Source of the DNA: Thermohalobaculum sp039027855
GTDB taxonomy: Bacteria > Pseudomonadota > Alphaproteobacteria > Rhodobacterales > Rhodobacteraceae
Direction: 5' to 3'
Assembly: GCA_039027855.1 (NCBI GenBank)
Contig: JBCCJI010000006.1
Span: 1-64,000 of the forward strand
Length of the DNA: 64,000 nucleotides
The position numbers and the translations under genes are program-made. The notes below the pieces were generated by a model that was given only the letters and a program-made list of their open reading frames with translations, was not told where the DNA came from and made no database searches. Within the stretch, counting starts at the first letter, position 1, and each line of letters begins with the position of its first letter. Shown one piece after another: positions 42,704 through 52,077 of the stretch.

Positions 42704-43318
42704 ATGGGTCTCGATTTCCTCATCACGGCGCTGATTGTCGTGATCGCGCCCGGCACGGGCGTGATCTACACGGTCGGCACGGGGCTTGCGCAGGGGCGGC
42801 GGGCGAGCCTTGCCGCCGCAGCTGGCTGCACCATGGGCATCGTGCCGGGCGCGCTGGCGGCGATCCTCGGCCTCGCGGCAGTGGTGCATGCCAGCGCGCT
42901 GTTGTTCCAGGCGATCAAGATCGCAGGGGTGCTGTACCTCATATACCTTGCCTGGATGACGCTGAGCGACCGCGGGCCGCTCAACTTCGACGATCGCGGG
43001 CCGAGCGCGCGGGGCATGTGGCAGATCGCCCGGGTCGGCTGCCTCATCAACGTGCTGAACCCCAAGCTCTCGATCTTCTTCATGGCCTTCCTGCCGCAAT
43101 TCGTCGACGTGGCGGCGGGCGGCGTGGCACTGCAGATGGCGGGGCTGAGCGCGGTCTTCATGGCGCTCACTTTCGGGGTCTTCGTGATCTACGGCGTCTT
43201 CGCGGCGCGGCTGCGCGATGCGGTGCTGGCCCGCCCGCGCGTGATCGCCTGGGTCAAGCGCATGCTCGCTGCGGCCTTTGCGGGCTTTGGCCTCCGCCTC
43301 GCGCTGGCGGAGCGGTGA
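42704..43318 (+). CDS. LysE/RhtB-family exporter
   Basis: 204 residues, six membrane helices. FLITALIVVIAPGTGVIYTV is the family's PGP-like N-terminal signature; GRRASLAAAAGCTMGIVPGA and RVGCLINVLNPKLSIFFMAF (NPK motif) also match. Such proteins export amino acids or related metabolites. It starts 8 bases after sucB and is followed without a gap by the MAPEG gene, so it is carried in the odh operon. Confidence 0.92.
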   Translation: MGLDFLITALIVVIAPGTGVIYTVGTGLAQGRRASLAAAAGCTMGIVPGALAAILGLAAVVHASALLFQAIKIAGVLYLIYLAWMTLSDRGPLNFDDRGPSARGMWQIARVGCLINVLNPKLSIFFMAFLPQFVDVAAGGVALQMAGLSAVFMALTFGVFVIYGVFAARLRDAVLARPRVIAWVKRMLAAAFAGFGLRLALAER

Positions 43319-43711
43319 ATGGCACTCGAGCTACAGGTTCTGGCGCTTGCCGGACTGTTGGCGGCCGCTCAGCTCTTGGTGTTCGCCGTGATCGCCAATC
43401 GCGAACTGCCGCAGTCTTGGCTGGTTGGGCCGCGCGACACACCGATGCCGCGCGCGCTGTCGGCGCTGGCAGGGCGCATGCAGCGGGCCTTCAACAACCA
43501 CATGGAAGGGCTGGTGCTGTTCGCCGTGGCGGTGGTCGCGATGCTCGGCACCGGTAAGCAAGGGCTCGTCACCGAGGTCTGCTCGGTCACCTATCTGATC
43601 GCCCGCGTCGCCTATGTGCCCGCCTATTGGGCCGGCCTGCCCTGGATCCGGTCCGCGATCTGGGCTGTGGGCATGGGCGCCACCGTCGTGATGCTGATCG
43701 CGGCGCTCTAG
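43319..43711 (+). CDS. MAPEG-family membrane protein
   Basis: 130 residues with four membrane helices; the ATG abuts the LysE stop (TGA-ATG). RMQRAFNNHMEGLVLFAVAV and VCSVTYLIARVAYVPAYWAG are the conserved MAPEG segments (the family of microsomal glutathione transferase-like proteins). The bacterial members' substrates are mostly unknown. It lies 56 bases before lpd. Confidence 0.88.
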   Translation: MALELQVLALAGLLAAAQLLVFAVIANRELPQSWLVGPRDTPMPRALSALAGRMQRAFNNHMEGLVLFAVAVVAMLGTGKQGLVTEVCSVTYLIARVAYVPAYWAGLPWIRSAIWAVGMGATVVMLIAAL

Positions 43712-43767
43712 AGGAACGATGATGCCGGCGCGCCATCCCGCGCCGCCGGCCGACGGAGGATGTGAGC

Positions 43768-45153
43768 ATGGCCGACTATGATGTGATCGTCATCGGAGGG
43801 GGCCCCGGCGGCTATGTCTGCGCGATCCGCGCGGCGCAGCACGGGCTGAAGGTCGCCTGCGTCGAGGGGCGGGGCGCGCTCGGCGGCACCTGCCTGAACG
43901 TCGGCTGCATCCCCTCCAAGGCGCTGCTCCATGCCAGCGAACTGGTGCACGAGGCGGAGGGCAATTTCGCCCATATGGGCATCAAGGCGAAGGAGGTCGA
44001 AGTCGACATCCCGCAGATGATGACATTCAAGCAGGAGGCGATCGACGGGAACACCAAGGGGATCGAGTTCCTGTTCAAGAAGAACAAGGTCGTCTACCTG
44101 CGCGGCTGGGGCAAGATCGAGGGGCCGGGCAAGGTCTCGGTCGATGGCGAGGTGCATGGCGCGAAGAACATCGTGATCGCCACGGGTTCCGAGCCCGCCA
44201 GCCTGCCGGGGATCGAGGTCGACGAGAAGCGCATCGTCACCTCGACCGGCGCGCTGGCGCTGGAAGGCGTCCCGGGGCGACTGGTGGTGATCGGCGGCGG
44301 CGTGATCGGGCTGGAGCTCGGCTCGGTCTGGCGCCGGCTCGGCGCCGAGGTGACGGTTGTCGAGTTCCTTGATCACATCATCCCGGGCAATGACGTCGAG
44401 GTGCAGAGGCAGTTCCACAAGATCCTGCAAAAGCAGGGGATCAATTTCGTCCTCGGCGCTGCGGTCACCGGCGTCGAGAAGGGCAACGAGCTGACGGTCA
44501 ACTACAAGCTCCGCAAGGATGACAGCGAGGCCAGCCTGGCGGCCGATGTCGTGCTGGTGGCCACCGGGCGTAGGCCCTTCACCGAGGGCCTGGGGCTGGA
44601 GAGCGCCGGCGTCGAGACGACCGAGCGCGGGCAGGTGGTGACCGATGACCACTGGCGCACGAACGTGGCCGGCATCTACGCCATCGGCGACGTGATCTCG
44701 GGCCCGATGCTGGCCCACAAGGCCGAGGACGAGGGCGTCGCCGTCGCCGACACCATCGCCGGCAAGCACGGCCACGTGAACTACGGCGTGATCCCGGGCG
44801 TCATCTACACCGCGCCCGAAGTCGCGAGTGTGGGCGAGACGGAGGAGAGCCTGAAACATGCCGGGCGCGCCTACCGGGTCGGCAAGTTCCCCTTCATGGC
44901 GAACGGCCGGGCCAAGGCGAACCTGGTCGCCGAGGGTTTCGTGAAGATCCTGGTGGATGAGCGCACCGACCGGATCCTCGGTGCCCATATCATCGGCCCG
45001 GGCGCGGGCGACCTGATCCACGAGGTCTGCATGGCCATGGAATTCGGCGCCTCAGCCGAAGACCTGGCGATGACCTGCCACGCCCACCCCACCTATTCTG
45101 AGGCCGTCCGCGAAGCGGCGCTGGCTTGCGGCATGGGCGCCATCCACGCCTAG
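43768..45153 (+). CDS. lpd: Dihydrolipoyl dehydrogenase E3
   Basis: 461 residues. E3 reoxidises the lipoyl groups of 2-oxoacid dehydrogenases with FAD and NAD. DVIVIGGGPGGYVCAIRAAQ binds FAD; GGTCLNVGCIPSKALLHASE has the redox disulfide; VVIGGGVIGLELGSVWRRLG binds NAD; IYAIGDVISGPMLAHKAEDE and AMTCHAHPTYSEAVREAAL (catalytic His-Glu) complete it. ATG 43768 is preferred over a GTG two codons earlier because GGAGG at 43754-43758 is better spaced. Confidence 0.98.
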   Translation: MADYDVIVIGGGPGGYVCAIRAAQHGLKVACVEGRGALGGTCLNVGCIPSKALLHASELVHEAEGNFAHMGIKAKEVEVDIPQMMTFKQEAIDGNTKGIEFLFKKNKVVYLRGWGKIEGPGKVSVDGEVHGAKNIVIATGSEPASLPGIEVDEKRIVTSTGALALEGVPGRLVVIGGGVIGLELGSVWRRLGAEVTVVEFLDHIIPGNDVEVQRQFHKILQKQGINFVLGAAVTGVEKGNELTVNYKLRKDDSEASLAADVVLVATGRRPFTEGLGLESAGVETTERGQVVTDDHWRTNVAGIYAIGDVISGPMLAHKAEDEGVAVADTIAGKHGHVNYGVIPGVIYTAPEVASVGETEESLKHAGRAYRVGKFPFMANGRAKANLVAEGFVKILVDERTDRILGAHIIGPGAGDLIHEVCMAMEFGASAEDLAMTCHAHPTYSEAVREAALACGMGAIHA

Positions 45154-45261
45154 CAGGCCGTCGCGAAAGCGGTGCAGTCGGGAGAGTGTTGGTGCTGCGG
45201 CGTCCCCACAGACTCACTTGGTCCGACGGGAATGTGAGTAGATTTCTGCTGGAGCAATGTC

Positions 45262-45543
45262 TTGCAGGCTGAAAGCGTATCCGTAGAGGCTGTGAAGGCG
45301 CCACCCCTATTTCATCAACGGAGAGCTCTCCTAGCATTCTGTGCGGTGTTGCTTCCTTTAATGGTGGTTTATTTTGAGGGGACTTTCTCCGACAGTCGAC
45401 GATGGGAGCTTGCCCGATTGGGTAGTGTGCTTGCCCCGCCCTTTTTTGTCGTCGTCGGGATGCGCTGGGCGTTCGACCAAGGGGCGGCGCTTGCGACTGC
45501 TAAGGCCGTTGCTGACCATTCGAAGTCTGACATCGAATCGTAA
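45262..45543 (+). CDS. Small hypothetical membrane protein, TTG start
   Basis: 93 residues from a TTG at 45262 with GGAG at 45251-45254; no ATG is available in frame near it. Two hydrophobic segments: RALLAFCAVLLPLMVVYF and VLAPPFFVVVGMRWAF. No family recognised. The DNA is clearly less GC-rich than lpd and the FMN-reductase gene on either side, which suggests a recent arrival. Support is moderate. Confidence 0.5.
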   Translation: MQAESVSVEAVKAPPLFHQRRALLAFCAVLLPLMVVYFEGTFSDSRRWELARLGSVLAPPFFVVVGMRWAFDQGAALATAKAVADHSKSDIES

Positions 45544-45626
45544 CACCCTTGCCGCAACCCGGCACTGGACGCGTGGCGCGGCGGCCTTATCCCTGAGGGC
45601 ACCCAGCCATCCCAAGGGAGCTTCCC

Positions 45627-46151
45627 ATGAAACTGCTCGGCATCTCGGGCTCGCTGCGCAAGGCGAGCACCAACACCATGCTTGTGCGCGAGGCGGCGCG
45701 GGCCTTTGGCGACTGCGCCTTCACGCTCGCCGATATCGACCTGCCGCTGTTCAACGAGGATGTGGAGGCCGAGGGGATCCCGGCCAAGGTACAGGCCCTG
45801 ATCGATCAGGTCGCGGAGACCGATGCGCTGGTGATCTCCACGCCGGAATACAACAAGGGCCCGCCGGGTAGCCTGAAGAACGCGCTCGACTGGTTGTCGC
45901 GCGTCAAGCCGATGCCGACGGCCGGCAAGCCCTGCACCGTGCTGGCGGCGGCGGCAGGCGGCGCCGGGGGGCAGCGGGCGACCGCGATGATGTACCTGAT
46001 GCTGGGCGCCTTCGACACCAAGCTGGTGGTGAACCCGGAGGTCTTCATCGGCGCGTCCTACGACAAGTTCGACGATGGCGGGCGGCTGAAGGACCCGAAG
46101 AGTTTCGAGTTCCTGGAGAGGAAGATGCAGGCGGTGCGCGCGCTGGTCTGA
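45627..46151 (+). CDS. NADPH-dependent FMN reductase
   Basis: 174-residue flavodoxin-like reductase. LLGISGSLRKASTNTMLVRE binds the FMN phosphate; DALVISTPEYNKGPPGSLKN and ALDWLSRVKPMP hold the isoalloxazine-binding loop. It reduces FMN or quinones with NAD(P)H (SsuE/ChrR/YieF group). GGGAGC upstream of the ATG. A structured intergenic element starts 9 bases after its stop. Confidence 0.92.
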   Translation: MKLLGISGSLRKASTNTMLVREAARAFGDCAFTLADIDLPLFNEDVEAEGIPAKVQALIDQVAETDALVISTPEYNKGPPGSLKNALDWLSRVKPMPTAGKPCTVLAAAAGGAGGQRATAMMYLMLGAFDTKLVVNPEVFIGASYDKFDDGGRLKDPKSFEFLERKMQAVRALV

Positions 46152-46160
46152 CCAAACGGA

Positions 46161-46368
46161 ATCGCGGCTGGTCGCCGCGATGAGGGTTGCACTGGTGCCT
46201 ATGGCGGTCACGGTCTTTCGCGAGGTGCTCGGGGTGCGCTGCGGCATGGGATAAAGGTGGACTGGGGAGAAGCCGCGGGCGGCTTATGATCGAGCGTTCT
46301 GCAGGTGTCGGGCCACCTCAAGGCCAAGCCGGCTCTGCCGGTGCCGGGCCGCGAGCCTTGACGCGGCC
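46161..46368 (+). ncRNA. Structured intergenic element, copy B (putative 3' UTR RNA motif)
   Basis: Starts 9 bases after the FMN-reductase stop. Helix 1: 46161-46168 with 46174-46181 (ATCGCGGC/GCCGCGAT, identical to copy A). Helix 2: 46270-46276 with 46279-46285 (AAGCCGC/GCGGCTT). Helix 3: 46311-46324 with 46355-46368, 12 of 14 paired, holding CCGGC 46329-46333/GCCGG 46337-46341. Relative to copy A the innermost helix-3 pair is C-G instead of G-C, and the second pair of the inner hairpin is C-G instead of G-C. It also lies between convergent genes. Confidence 0.6.
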
Positions 46369-46421
46369 TGAAACCCGCGCGTGGCGTAGGGCAGGCCGGC
46401 ACTGAACGACGTGGGGCGTCC

Positions 46422-47411
46422 TCAGCCTTTGGCCCTTGGATGGGCGGCGGCGTGCAGGGCTTTCAGGCGGGCGTCGCCCACGCGGGTGTAGATCTGTGTG
46501 GAGCTGAGCGAGCGGTGGCCGAGCAGGGTCTGCACCGCGCGCAGATCGCCCGATCCCGCAAGGATCTCGGTGGCGAAGGCATGGCGGAGTGCATGCGGCG
46601 TCGAGCTGTCGGGCAGGCCGAGGGTGCGGCGGGCGCGGGCCATGCTGGCCGCCACCTGCGCCCGCTGCAGCCGGCCGCCGCGCAGGCCCAGAAAAAGCGG
46701 TCCCGCCGCGCCCGGGCGATGTGGGCAGGCGGCTTGATAGGCCTCGATCGCCTCGCGGCTGGCGGGCAGGACCGGCACGTCGCGCTCGCGCCCGCCCTTG
46801 CCGCTGACGCGCAGGGTCTCGGACAGGGGCGCCGCGCCCCAGGCGAGGCCAAGCGCCTCGGACACGCGCAGCCCCGCGCCCCAGATCAGCGTCAGGATCG
46901 CCACGTCGCGTAGCGCCTGCCATTCGGCGGCGTCAGGGTCGGCGCTGGCTGTGGCCGTCTCCTCGGCCACGCTGTCGAGCAGGGCATGGGCATCGGCCGC
47001 GGCGACGGGCCGAGGCAGGCTTTCGGGCGCCTTGGGCGTGGCGAGCGTCGAGAGGGCGGGGCAGTGATGGCCATGCGCCTCCTCGATCCAGGCCATGAAG
47101 CCGCGCACGGCGGCGAGGTCGCGGCGGAGGGCGCGCGCGCCGAGCCCGGCCTGCCGGCGCGAGGCCATCCAGGCACGGAATTCGGTGATCCTGAGCGCCC
47201 CCAGCGCGGCCGGGTCGGGCGATGCGCCGGTATGGGTGGTGATGAAGCCGAGAAAGCCCGCCACCGCATTGGCATAGGCATCCCGGGTCAGCGTCGACCG
47301 GCCGCGCACGGCGGTGAGGTAATCGAGCCAGCGGGCCAGCAGCGCGGCCGGTCCGTCCTCCAGCGCCGGGCCTTCCAGCGGAGCCGGGCGCATTGCTCGT
47401 CGCGCGGTCAT
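46422..47411 (-). CDS. xerC: Tyrosine recombinase XerC
   Basis: 329 residues from the ATG at 47411 (a TTG further upstream is possible). XerC with XerD resolves chromosome dimers at dif. N-terminal SAM-like domain ARWLDYLTAVRGRSTLTRDA; catalytic residues in GAGLRVSEALGL (Arg), SGKGGRERDVPV (Lys), HALRHAFATEI (His-Arg) and GHRSLSSTQIYTRV (His and the nucleophile Tyr). All six are present. Neighbouring DUF484 is a usual partner gene. Confidence 0.94.
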   Translation of the reverse strand: MTARRAMRPAPLEGPALEDGPAALLARWLDYLTAVRGRSTLTRDAYANAVAGFLGFITTHTGASPDPAALGALRITEFRAWMASRRQAGLGARALRRDLAAVRGFMAWIEEAHGHHCPALSTLATPKAPESLPRPVAAADAHALLDSVAEETATASADPDAAEWQALRDVAILTLIWGAGLRVSEALGLAWGAAPLSETLRVSGKGGRERDVPVLPASREAIEAYQAACPHRPGAAGPLFLGLRGGRLQRAQVAASMARARRTLGLPDSSTPHALRHAFATEILAGSGDLRAVQTLLGHRSLSSTQIYTRVGDARLKALHAAAHPRAKG

Positions 47412-47514
47412 GAAGCCGGGTGGAAAGGCCGGTAAAAGGGCCAACGACAAGGCGGGTGAGCATGCTGGTGCAGAGGCTGTCGCCCGGTGCTCCGGCTTTC
47501 ATGGCGGGCCGGGA

Positions 47515-48405
47515 TCATGCGCTGTCCGGGGCATCGATTGGCCGCCCGTCGAGCCCGTCGCCCGGCGGTTGCCAGTCGGCCAACAGGCTATCGGCAAGGC
47601 GCTCGGTCACCGCGGCGAGGAAGGAGAGCAGTTCGGTGCCTTGCTCGGGCGAGAACCGTTCGGGATCGGCCGAGCCGAGCGCCAGCAGCCCGGCGCCGCC
47701 CTGAAGCGACAAGGGTAGCAGGGCCTCGGAAGCCAGCGCATCCTGGTCGTAGATCAGCATCGAGGCGCGGTTGGTGGCGCGCAGTACGATCGGATTGCTG
47801 CCCTCTCTGTCGTCGGGGGCGGAGGGGGCCGCTCCCTCCTGGCGCGGGGCGTGGCCCAGATAGTCGGCCAGCGTGCCACGCGGCACCAGCACCAGGGCAT
47901 AGCCGTCGGGCCCGAGGGCGTCGGCCGGGGCGATCTCGCTCACATCGGCCTCGATCACCAAGCGCGCGGCCTCGATCGAGACGCGGTCGGGCAGCGACTG
48001 GGCCAGCGCCCCGGCGAGGCCTGCGAGATCGCGGGCACCCATGATCTCCAACACGGCGGCTTGGACCGCCTCGTTCGACGCTACGTTCTCATAGGCCGCG
48101 GCCATCATCGAGCGGTTGGCCCGCATCAGCCGCGTGAGCCGGGTTTCCAGCCGCTCCACCAGCCGGTCGCGGAGATCGACGACATTGCGGTCCAGCGGGC
48201 CTGTCGCCTGAATGAGCGCGCGCATCACGCCGTCATCGTCGAGCACGAGGCCGGGTTCGGCGAGGATCAGCGAGCGGACGAGATCGCGCTCCTCCGCGTC
48301 GAGGGTGAGCGCAGTGTGGGGCTCGGCCATCGCGGTCTGGCCAGCTTGCGCCCCGGCCGCGCTGCCCAAGGGCAACTGCCCGGGCATCTGGTCGGAGGGC
48401 GCCAT
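47515..48405 (-). CDS. DUF484 family (GAF-like) protein
   Basis: 296 residues. DLVRSLILAEPGLVLDDDGV, RNVVDLRDRLVERLETRLTR, LMRANRSMMAAAYENVASNE and the C-terminal PLSLQGGAGLLALGSADPER, RFSPEQGTELLSFLAAVTER match DUF484, a cytoplasmic GAF-like protein of unknown role usually encoded next to xerC. The ATG at 48405 overlaps the transaldolase stop (TGATG). Confidence 0.9.
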   Translation of the reverse strand: MAPSDQMPGQLPLGSAAGAQAGQTAMAEPHTALTLDAEERDLVRSLILAEPGLVLDDDGVMRALIQATGPLDRNVVDLRDRLVERLETRLTRLMRANRSMMAAAYENVASNEAVQAAVLEIMGARDLAGLAGALAQSLPDRVSIEAARLVIEADVSEIAPADALGPDGYALVLVPRGTLADYLGHAPRQEGAAPSAPDDREGSNPIVLRATNRASMLIYDQDALASEALLPLSLQGGAGLLALGSADPERFSPEQGTELLSFLAAVTERLADSLLADWQPPGDGLDGRPIDAPDSA

Positions 48406-49058
48406 CAGAGGATCTTCTGCCCGGTCTTGGCCCAGTCGGCGAGGAACGCCTCAAGCCCCTTGTCGGTCAGTGGGTGGTCGGCGAGTTTGCGCAGCACGCC
48501 CGGCGGCACGGTCGCGATATCGGCGCCGATCTTGGCGGCCTCGCTCACATGGTTCACCGTGCGGATCGAGGCGGCGAGGATCTCGGTCTTGAAATGGTAA
48601 TTGTCGTAGATCTGGCGGATCTCGGAAATCAGGTCCATGCCGTCGAGATTGATGTCGTCGAGCCGGCCGATAAAGGGCGAGATGAAACTGGCGCCGGCCT
48701 TGGCCGCGAGCAGCGCCTGAGTGGCGGAGAAACAGAGCGTGACATTCACCATGGTGCCGGCATCCGTCAGCGTCTTACAGGCGCGCAGTCCCGCCCAGGT
48801 GAGCGGCACCTTCACCGCGATATTGGGGGCGATCTTGGCGAGATGCTGACCCTCGGCAATCATGGCATCGGCCTCGGTGGCGGTGACCTCGGCCGAGACG
48901 GGGCCGGAGACGACGCCGCAGATCTCGCGCGTGACCTCGATGAAGTCGCGGCCGGATTTGTGGATCAGCGACGGGTTGGTGGTGACGCCGTCGACCATGC
49001 CGGTGGCGGCCAGGTCACGGATCTCGTCGATATCGGCGGTGTCGATGAAGAATTTCAT
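48405..49058 (-). CDS. fsa: Transaldolase / fructose-6-phosphate aldolase type
   Basis: 217 residues from the ATG at 49058. MKFFIDTADIDEIRDLAATG, VDGVTTNPSLIHKSGRDF, NIAVKVPLTWAGLRACKTLT (Schiff-base Lys) and FISPFIGRLDDINLDGMDLI fit the small TalC/FSA class. It moves dihydroxyacetone units between sugar phosphates; whether transaldolase or aldolase activity dominates cannot be told from sequence by eye. The upstream open frame is not coding. Divergent from priA. Confidence 0.93.
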   Translation of the reverse strand: MKFFIDTADIDEIRDLAATGMVDGVTTNPSLIHKSGRDFIEVTREICGVVSGPVSAEVTATEADAMIAEGQHLAKIAPNIAVKVPLTWAGLRACKTLTDAGTMVNVTLCFSATQALLAAKAGASFISPFIGRLDDINLDGMDLISEIRQIYDNYHFKTEILAASIRTVNHVSEAAKIGADIATVPPGVLRKLADHPLTDKGLEAFLADWAKTGQKIL

Positions 49059-49265
49059 GGGGCGCGGGGTCCGGGTTGGGGCAGCGGGGCTCTGTCTGGT
49101 GGTCGTGTGATGCAAGGCGTCGCGACGGATCGTGAGACCATCGGCTGCGCGGCATCGGTGTCTGCGCGCGACACTAGGCGAAAGCCGGGGGCCGCGCCAA
49201 TGGCGCCAAGCCCGCGGGACTGCATCGGGCGCAAATGGCGGTGAGACCATGACGCCGAGGACACG

Positions 49266-51614
49266 ATGAGCGGGCGCCGGCATGAAGCCCCGATCCCGGG
49301 CCTGTTCGATGCGGGCGGCGGCCAGAACGCCGATCCCGGCGCCGACCCGGACGCCGATCGGGACGGTGGCGAGGCCTTGGACAGCGCAGCCGATCGCGCG
49401 CTGGCTAGGGCCGCGGACCGGGATCAGATCGCCTTTGCGCCGGGCGACCTGGTGGGCGTGCTGGTGCCGATGCCCTTCGACCAGCCCTTCGACTATCGTG
49501 TGCCCGAGGGGATGCGGCTCGCGCCCGGTGATTTCGTCGCCGTCGAGGTTGGGCGGCGCCAAGGGTTGGGCGTGGTCTGGGGCGCGGGCGACGGGACCGT
49601 CCCGGCCGCTAAGGTCAAGCCCGTCGCCGGCCGGTTGGCGATGCCGCCCATGCGCGCGGAGATGCGGTGCTTCATCGACCGGGCGGCGGCATACACGCTG
49701 ACCCCGCTCGGCATGATGCTGCGGCTGGCGACCCGGGTGCCCGATCCGGGAGCCGCACCGCGCCAACGCCGGGTGGTCAGCCACGCGGGCATCGAGCCCG
49801 CGCGTCTGACGCCCGCCCGTGCCCGGGTTCTGGATGCGCTGGCGGCATCGGCGGGCGGGCGGGAGACACCGGCCGATCTGGCGCGGGCCGCCGGTGTCGG
49901 CAGTGGCGTGGTGCGCGGGCTGATCGGGGCCGGCGTGCTGATCGAGCATCTGGAGGGTGCCGAGGCGCCCTTTCCGCCGCTTTTCGGTCAGGCGCGCTCG
50001 GAAAGCCTGAGCCCCGAGCAGGCATCGGCGGCCGCGGCGCTGTCAGCGGCCGTGGCTGCGCGACGGTTTTCGACCACGCTGCTGTACGGTGTCACCGGCT
50101 CGGGCAAGACCGAGGTCTATCTGGAGGCGGTGGCGGCCTGTCTCGCGGCGGGGCGTCAGGCGCTGGTGCTGATCCCCGAAGTGGCGCTGACGCCGCAGTT
50201 CCTCGCCCGGGTCGAGGCACGGTTCGGTGCGCGCCCGGCCGAATGGCACCACGGCGTTCCCTGGCCCGAGCGGCGCAGGATCTGGCACGGCGTGGCCGAG
50301 GGGCGGGCGCAGCTGGTCGTGGGCGCGCGTTCGGCGCTGTTCCTGCCCTTCGCCGATCTCGGACTGATCGTCGTCGACGAGGAGCACGAGGGTTCGTTCA
50401 AGCAGGAGGACATGGTCTGGTACCACGCGCGCGACATGGCCGTGCTGCGCGCCTCGATCGAGGGGGCGGCGGCGGTGCTGGCCTCGGCGACGCCCGCGCT
50501 GGAGACCTGGGCCAATGCCGAGGCGGGGAAGTATACCCGGCTCGACCTGCCGCGGCGCTTTGGGGCGGCGCGGCTGCCGGCGATCCGGTTGGTGGATCTG
50601 CGGCTGAATAACCCGGGGCGCGATCGCTGGATCTCTGCGCCGCTCGCAGGCGCCGTGGAGGCGCGTCTCGAGGCGGGGGAGCAGGCGCTGTTGTTCCTGA
50701 ACCGCCGGGGCTATGCGCCGCTGATGCTGTGCCGGGCCTGCGGGGCGCGGATCGGCTGCCCGCATTGCGATGCCTGGCTGGTGCAACACCGGTTCCGCCA
50801 GCAGATGCTCTGCCACCAATGCGGCCATGCCGAGCCGGTGCCCGATGCCTGCCCGGAATGCGGGGCGGTCGACAAGCTGTCGGCCGTGGGGCCCGGGGTG
50901 GAGCGGCTGGCCGAAGAGGTTGCCGAACGCTTTCCCAGCGCGCGGGTCGAGACGCTGTCGAGCGATCTGGCCCTCGGGCCTGCCGACTTGAAGGCGCGGC
51001 TGGCGGCGATTGCGGAGGGTTCTGCGGATATCGTGATCGGCACGCAGATGGTCGCGAAGGGACACAACTTCCCCAAGCTGACGCTGGTCGGCGTGATCGA
51101 TGCCGATATGGGCCTGCAGGGCGGCGATCTGCGTGCGGCAGAGCGGACATTTCAGCTGCTCTACCAGGTGTCGGGGCGCGCGGGGCGGGCCGACCGGCCG
51201 GGCGAGGCGCTGGTGCAGACCGCCAATCCCAGTCACCCGGTGTTCCGTGCGATGATCACCGGCGATGCCGAGGGGTTCTGGCGGGGCCTTGCCGAGGCAC
51301 GCCACCATGCGGGGCTGCCCCCCTATGGCCGGCTGGCGGGCATCATCGTCAGCGGCGAGGACGAGGCGAAGGTCGCGCAGGTGGCGCGGGCGCTCGGCCA
51401 GGCGGGCCATGTGATCGCCCGGGCCGGAGGCGAGGTGCTGGGCCCCGCGCCCGCGCCCATCGCCAGGATTCGGGGGCGCATGCGCATGCGCCTGCTGGTG
51501 CGCGCGCCGAAGGGCGTCGCGCTGCAGCGGGCGATCCGGGACTGGCTGGCGGCGGTGTCCGTGCCCGCCTCGGTCAGAGTGGTGGTCGATGTCGATCCGC
51601 AGAGCTTTCTCTAA
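49266..51614 (+). CDS. priA: Primosomal replication restart helicase PriA
   Basis: 782 residues. A ~50-residue Asp/Ala-rich head precedes the 3'-DNA-binding domain (VLVPMPFDQPFDYRVPEGMR). Helicase motifs: LYGVTGSGKTEVYLEAVAAC (Walker A), VVDEEHEGSFKQEDMVWYHA (DEEH), ASATPALETWANAE, IGTQMVAKGHNFPKLTLVGV and RAGRADRPGEALVQT. The zinc-binding cysteines CRACGARIGCPHCDAW and MLCHQCGHAEPVPDACPECG are complete. It reloads DnaB at stalled forks. Confidence 0.96.
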   Translation: MSGRRHEAPIPGLFDAGGGQNADPGADPDADRDGGEALDSAADRALARAADRDQIAFAPGDLVGVLVPMPFDQPFDYRVPEGMRLAPGDFVAVEVGRRQGLGVVWGAGDGTVPAAKVKPVAGRLAMPPMRAEMRCFIDRAAAYTLTPLGMMLRLATRVPDPGAAPRQRRVVSHAGIEPARLTPARARVLDALAASAGGRETPADLARAAGVGSGVVRGLIGAGVLIEHLEGAEAPFPPLFGQARSESLSPEQASAAAALSAAVAARRFSTTLLYGVTGSGKTEVYLEAVAACLAAGRQALVLIPEVALTPQFLARVEARFGARPAEWHHGVPWPERRRIWHGVAEGRAQLVVGARSALFLPFADLGLIVVDEEHEGSFKQEDMVWYHARDMAVLRASIEGAAAVLASATPALETWANAEAGKYTRLDLPRRFGAARLPAIRLVDLRLNNPGRDRWISAPLAGAVEARLEAGEQALLFLNRRGYAPLMLCRACGARIGCPHCDAWLVQHRFRQQMLCHQCGHAEPVPDACPECGAVDKLSAVGPGVERLAEEVAERFPSARVETLSSDLALGPADLKARLAAIAEGSADIVIGTQMVAKGHNFPKLTLVGVIDADMGLQGGDLRAAERTFQLLYQVSGRAGRADRPGEALVQTANPSHPVFRAMITGDAEGFWRGLAEARHHAGLPPYGRLAGIIVSGEDEAKVAQVARALGQAGHVIARAGGEVLGPAPAPIARIRGRMRMRLLVRAPKGVALQRAIRDWLAAVSVPASVRVVVDVDPQSFL

Positions 51615-52077
51615 CGGGGCGTGACGGTCGCGTGTGTCACCCAACAAGACGATGGTGGCGGCTAACGCGGTTCGATGATCGCGTCGGTCGACGGCGACTT
51701 GGCAAAACCTTTGCTCGCTTCAAAGGACGCTCGGCGTCCTTGTGCCTGAGCCACGACGCTGGCGCTGGATGTTGGCCATAGTCCGAGCCTCGGACGATAC
51801 CGGCCCCATACATCGCGCCGCATCTGGCATCGCGCCGCATCTGGCCATGTAGTTGGCTCGTAAATGGCCCCGGTGCCGCTCCCATGGCCCGTCCTTGGGC
51901 GACCGTGGTTCTGAGATTGGTGCCTCGACGGCGCATGACGGTCATTTTGGTACAGATCTGCACCGACCCGCCGCTCTCCCCAAGGTTGTGCTTGCGCGAT
52001 CGCTCTACCTCAGGTTTAGTCCTGCTCGTGGGTGCTCGCGCATTGGGTGTGGGCAGCGCTTGGACTGGGTCTGAAAC
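51615..52077. other. 463-bp gap between priA and the VPLPA-CTERM gene
   Basis: No gene supported. It holds several small symmetric elements: AAGGACGC 51723-51730 with GCGTCCTT 51734-51741 (perfect 8-bp stem, 3-base loop), GTCCGAG 51781-51787 with CTCGGAC 51789-51795, and a 17-bp perfect tandem repeat at 51811-51844. The mixture of small repeats and lower GC near 52000 looks like an insertion-prone spot. Confidence 0.6.
51811..51844. repeat. 17-bp perfect tandem duplication
   Basis: CATCGCGCCGCATCTGG occurs at 51811-51827 and again at 51828-51844 without mismatch, in the gene-free gap downstream of priA. Confidence 0.9.

Noticed and set aside
46422..47411. XerC-like gene as a phage or ICE integrase
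   Set aside because: It is beside DUF484 and priA-region core genes, with no mobile-element genes or attachment repeats nearby, so housekeeping XerC is preferred.
51637..51963. 108-codon minus-strand frame downstream of priA
   Set aside because: No recognisable domain, and it runs through tandem repeats and palindromes; not enough support for a gene or transposase fragment.
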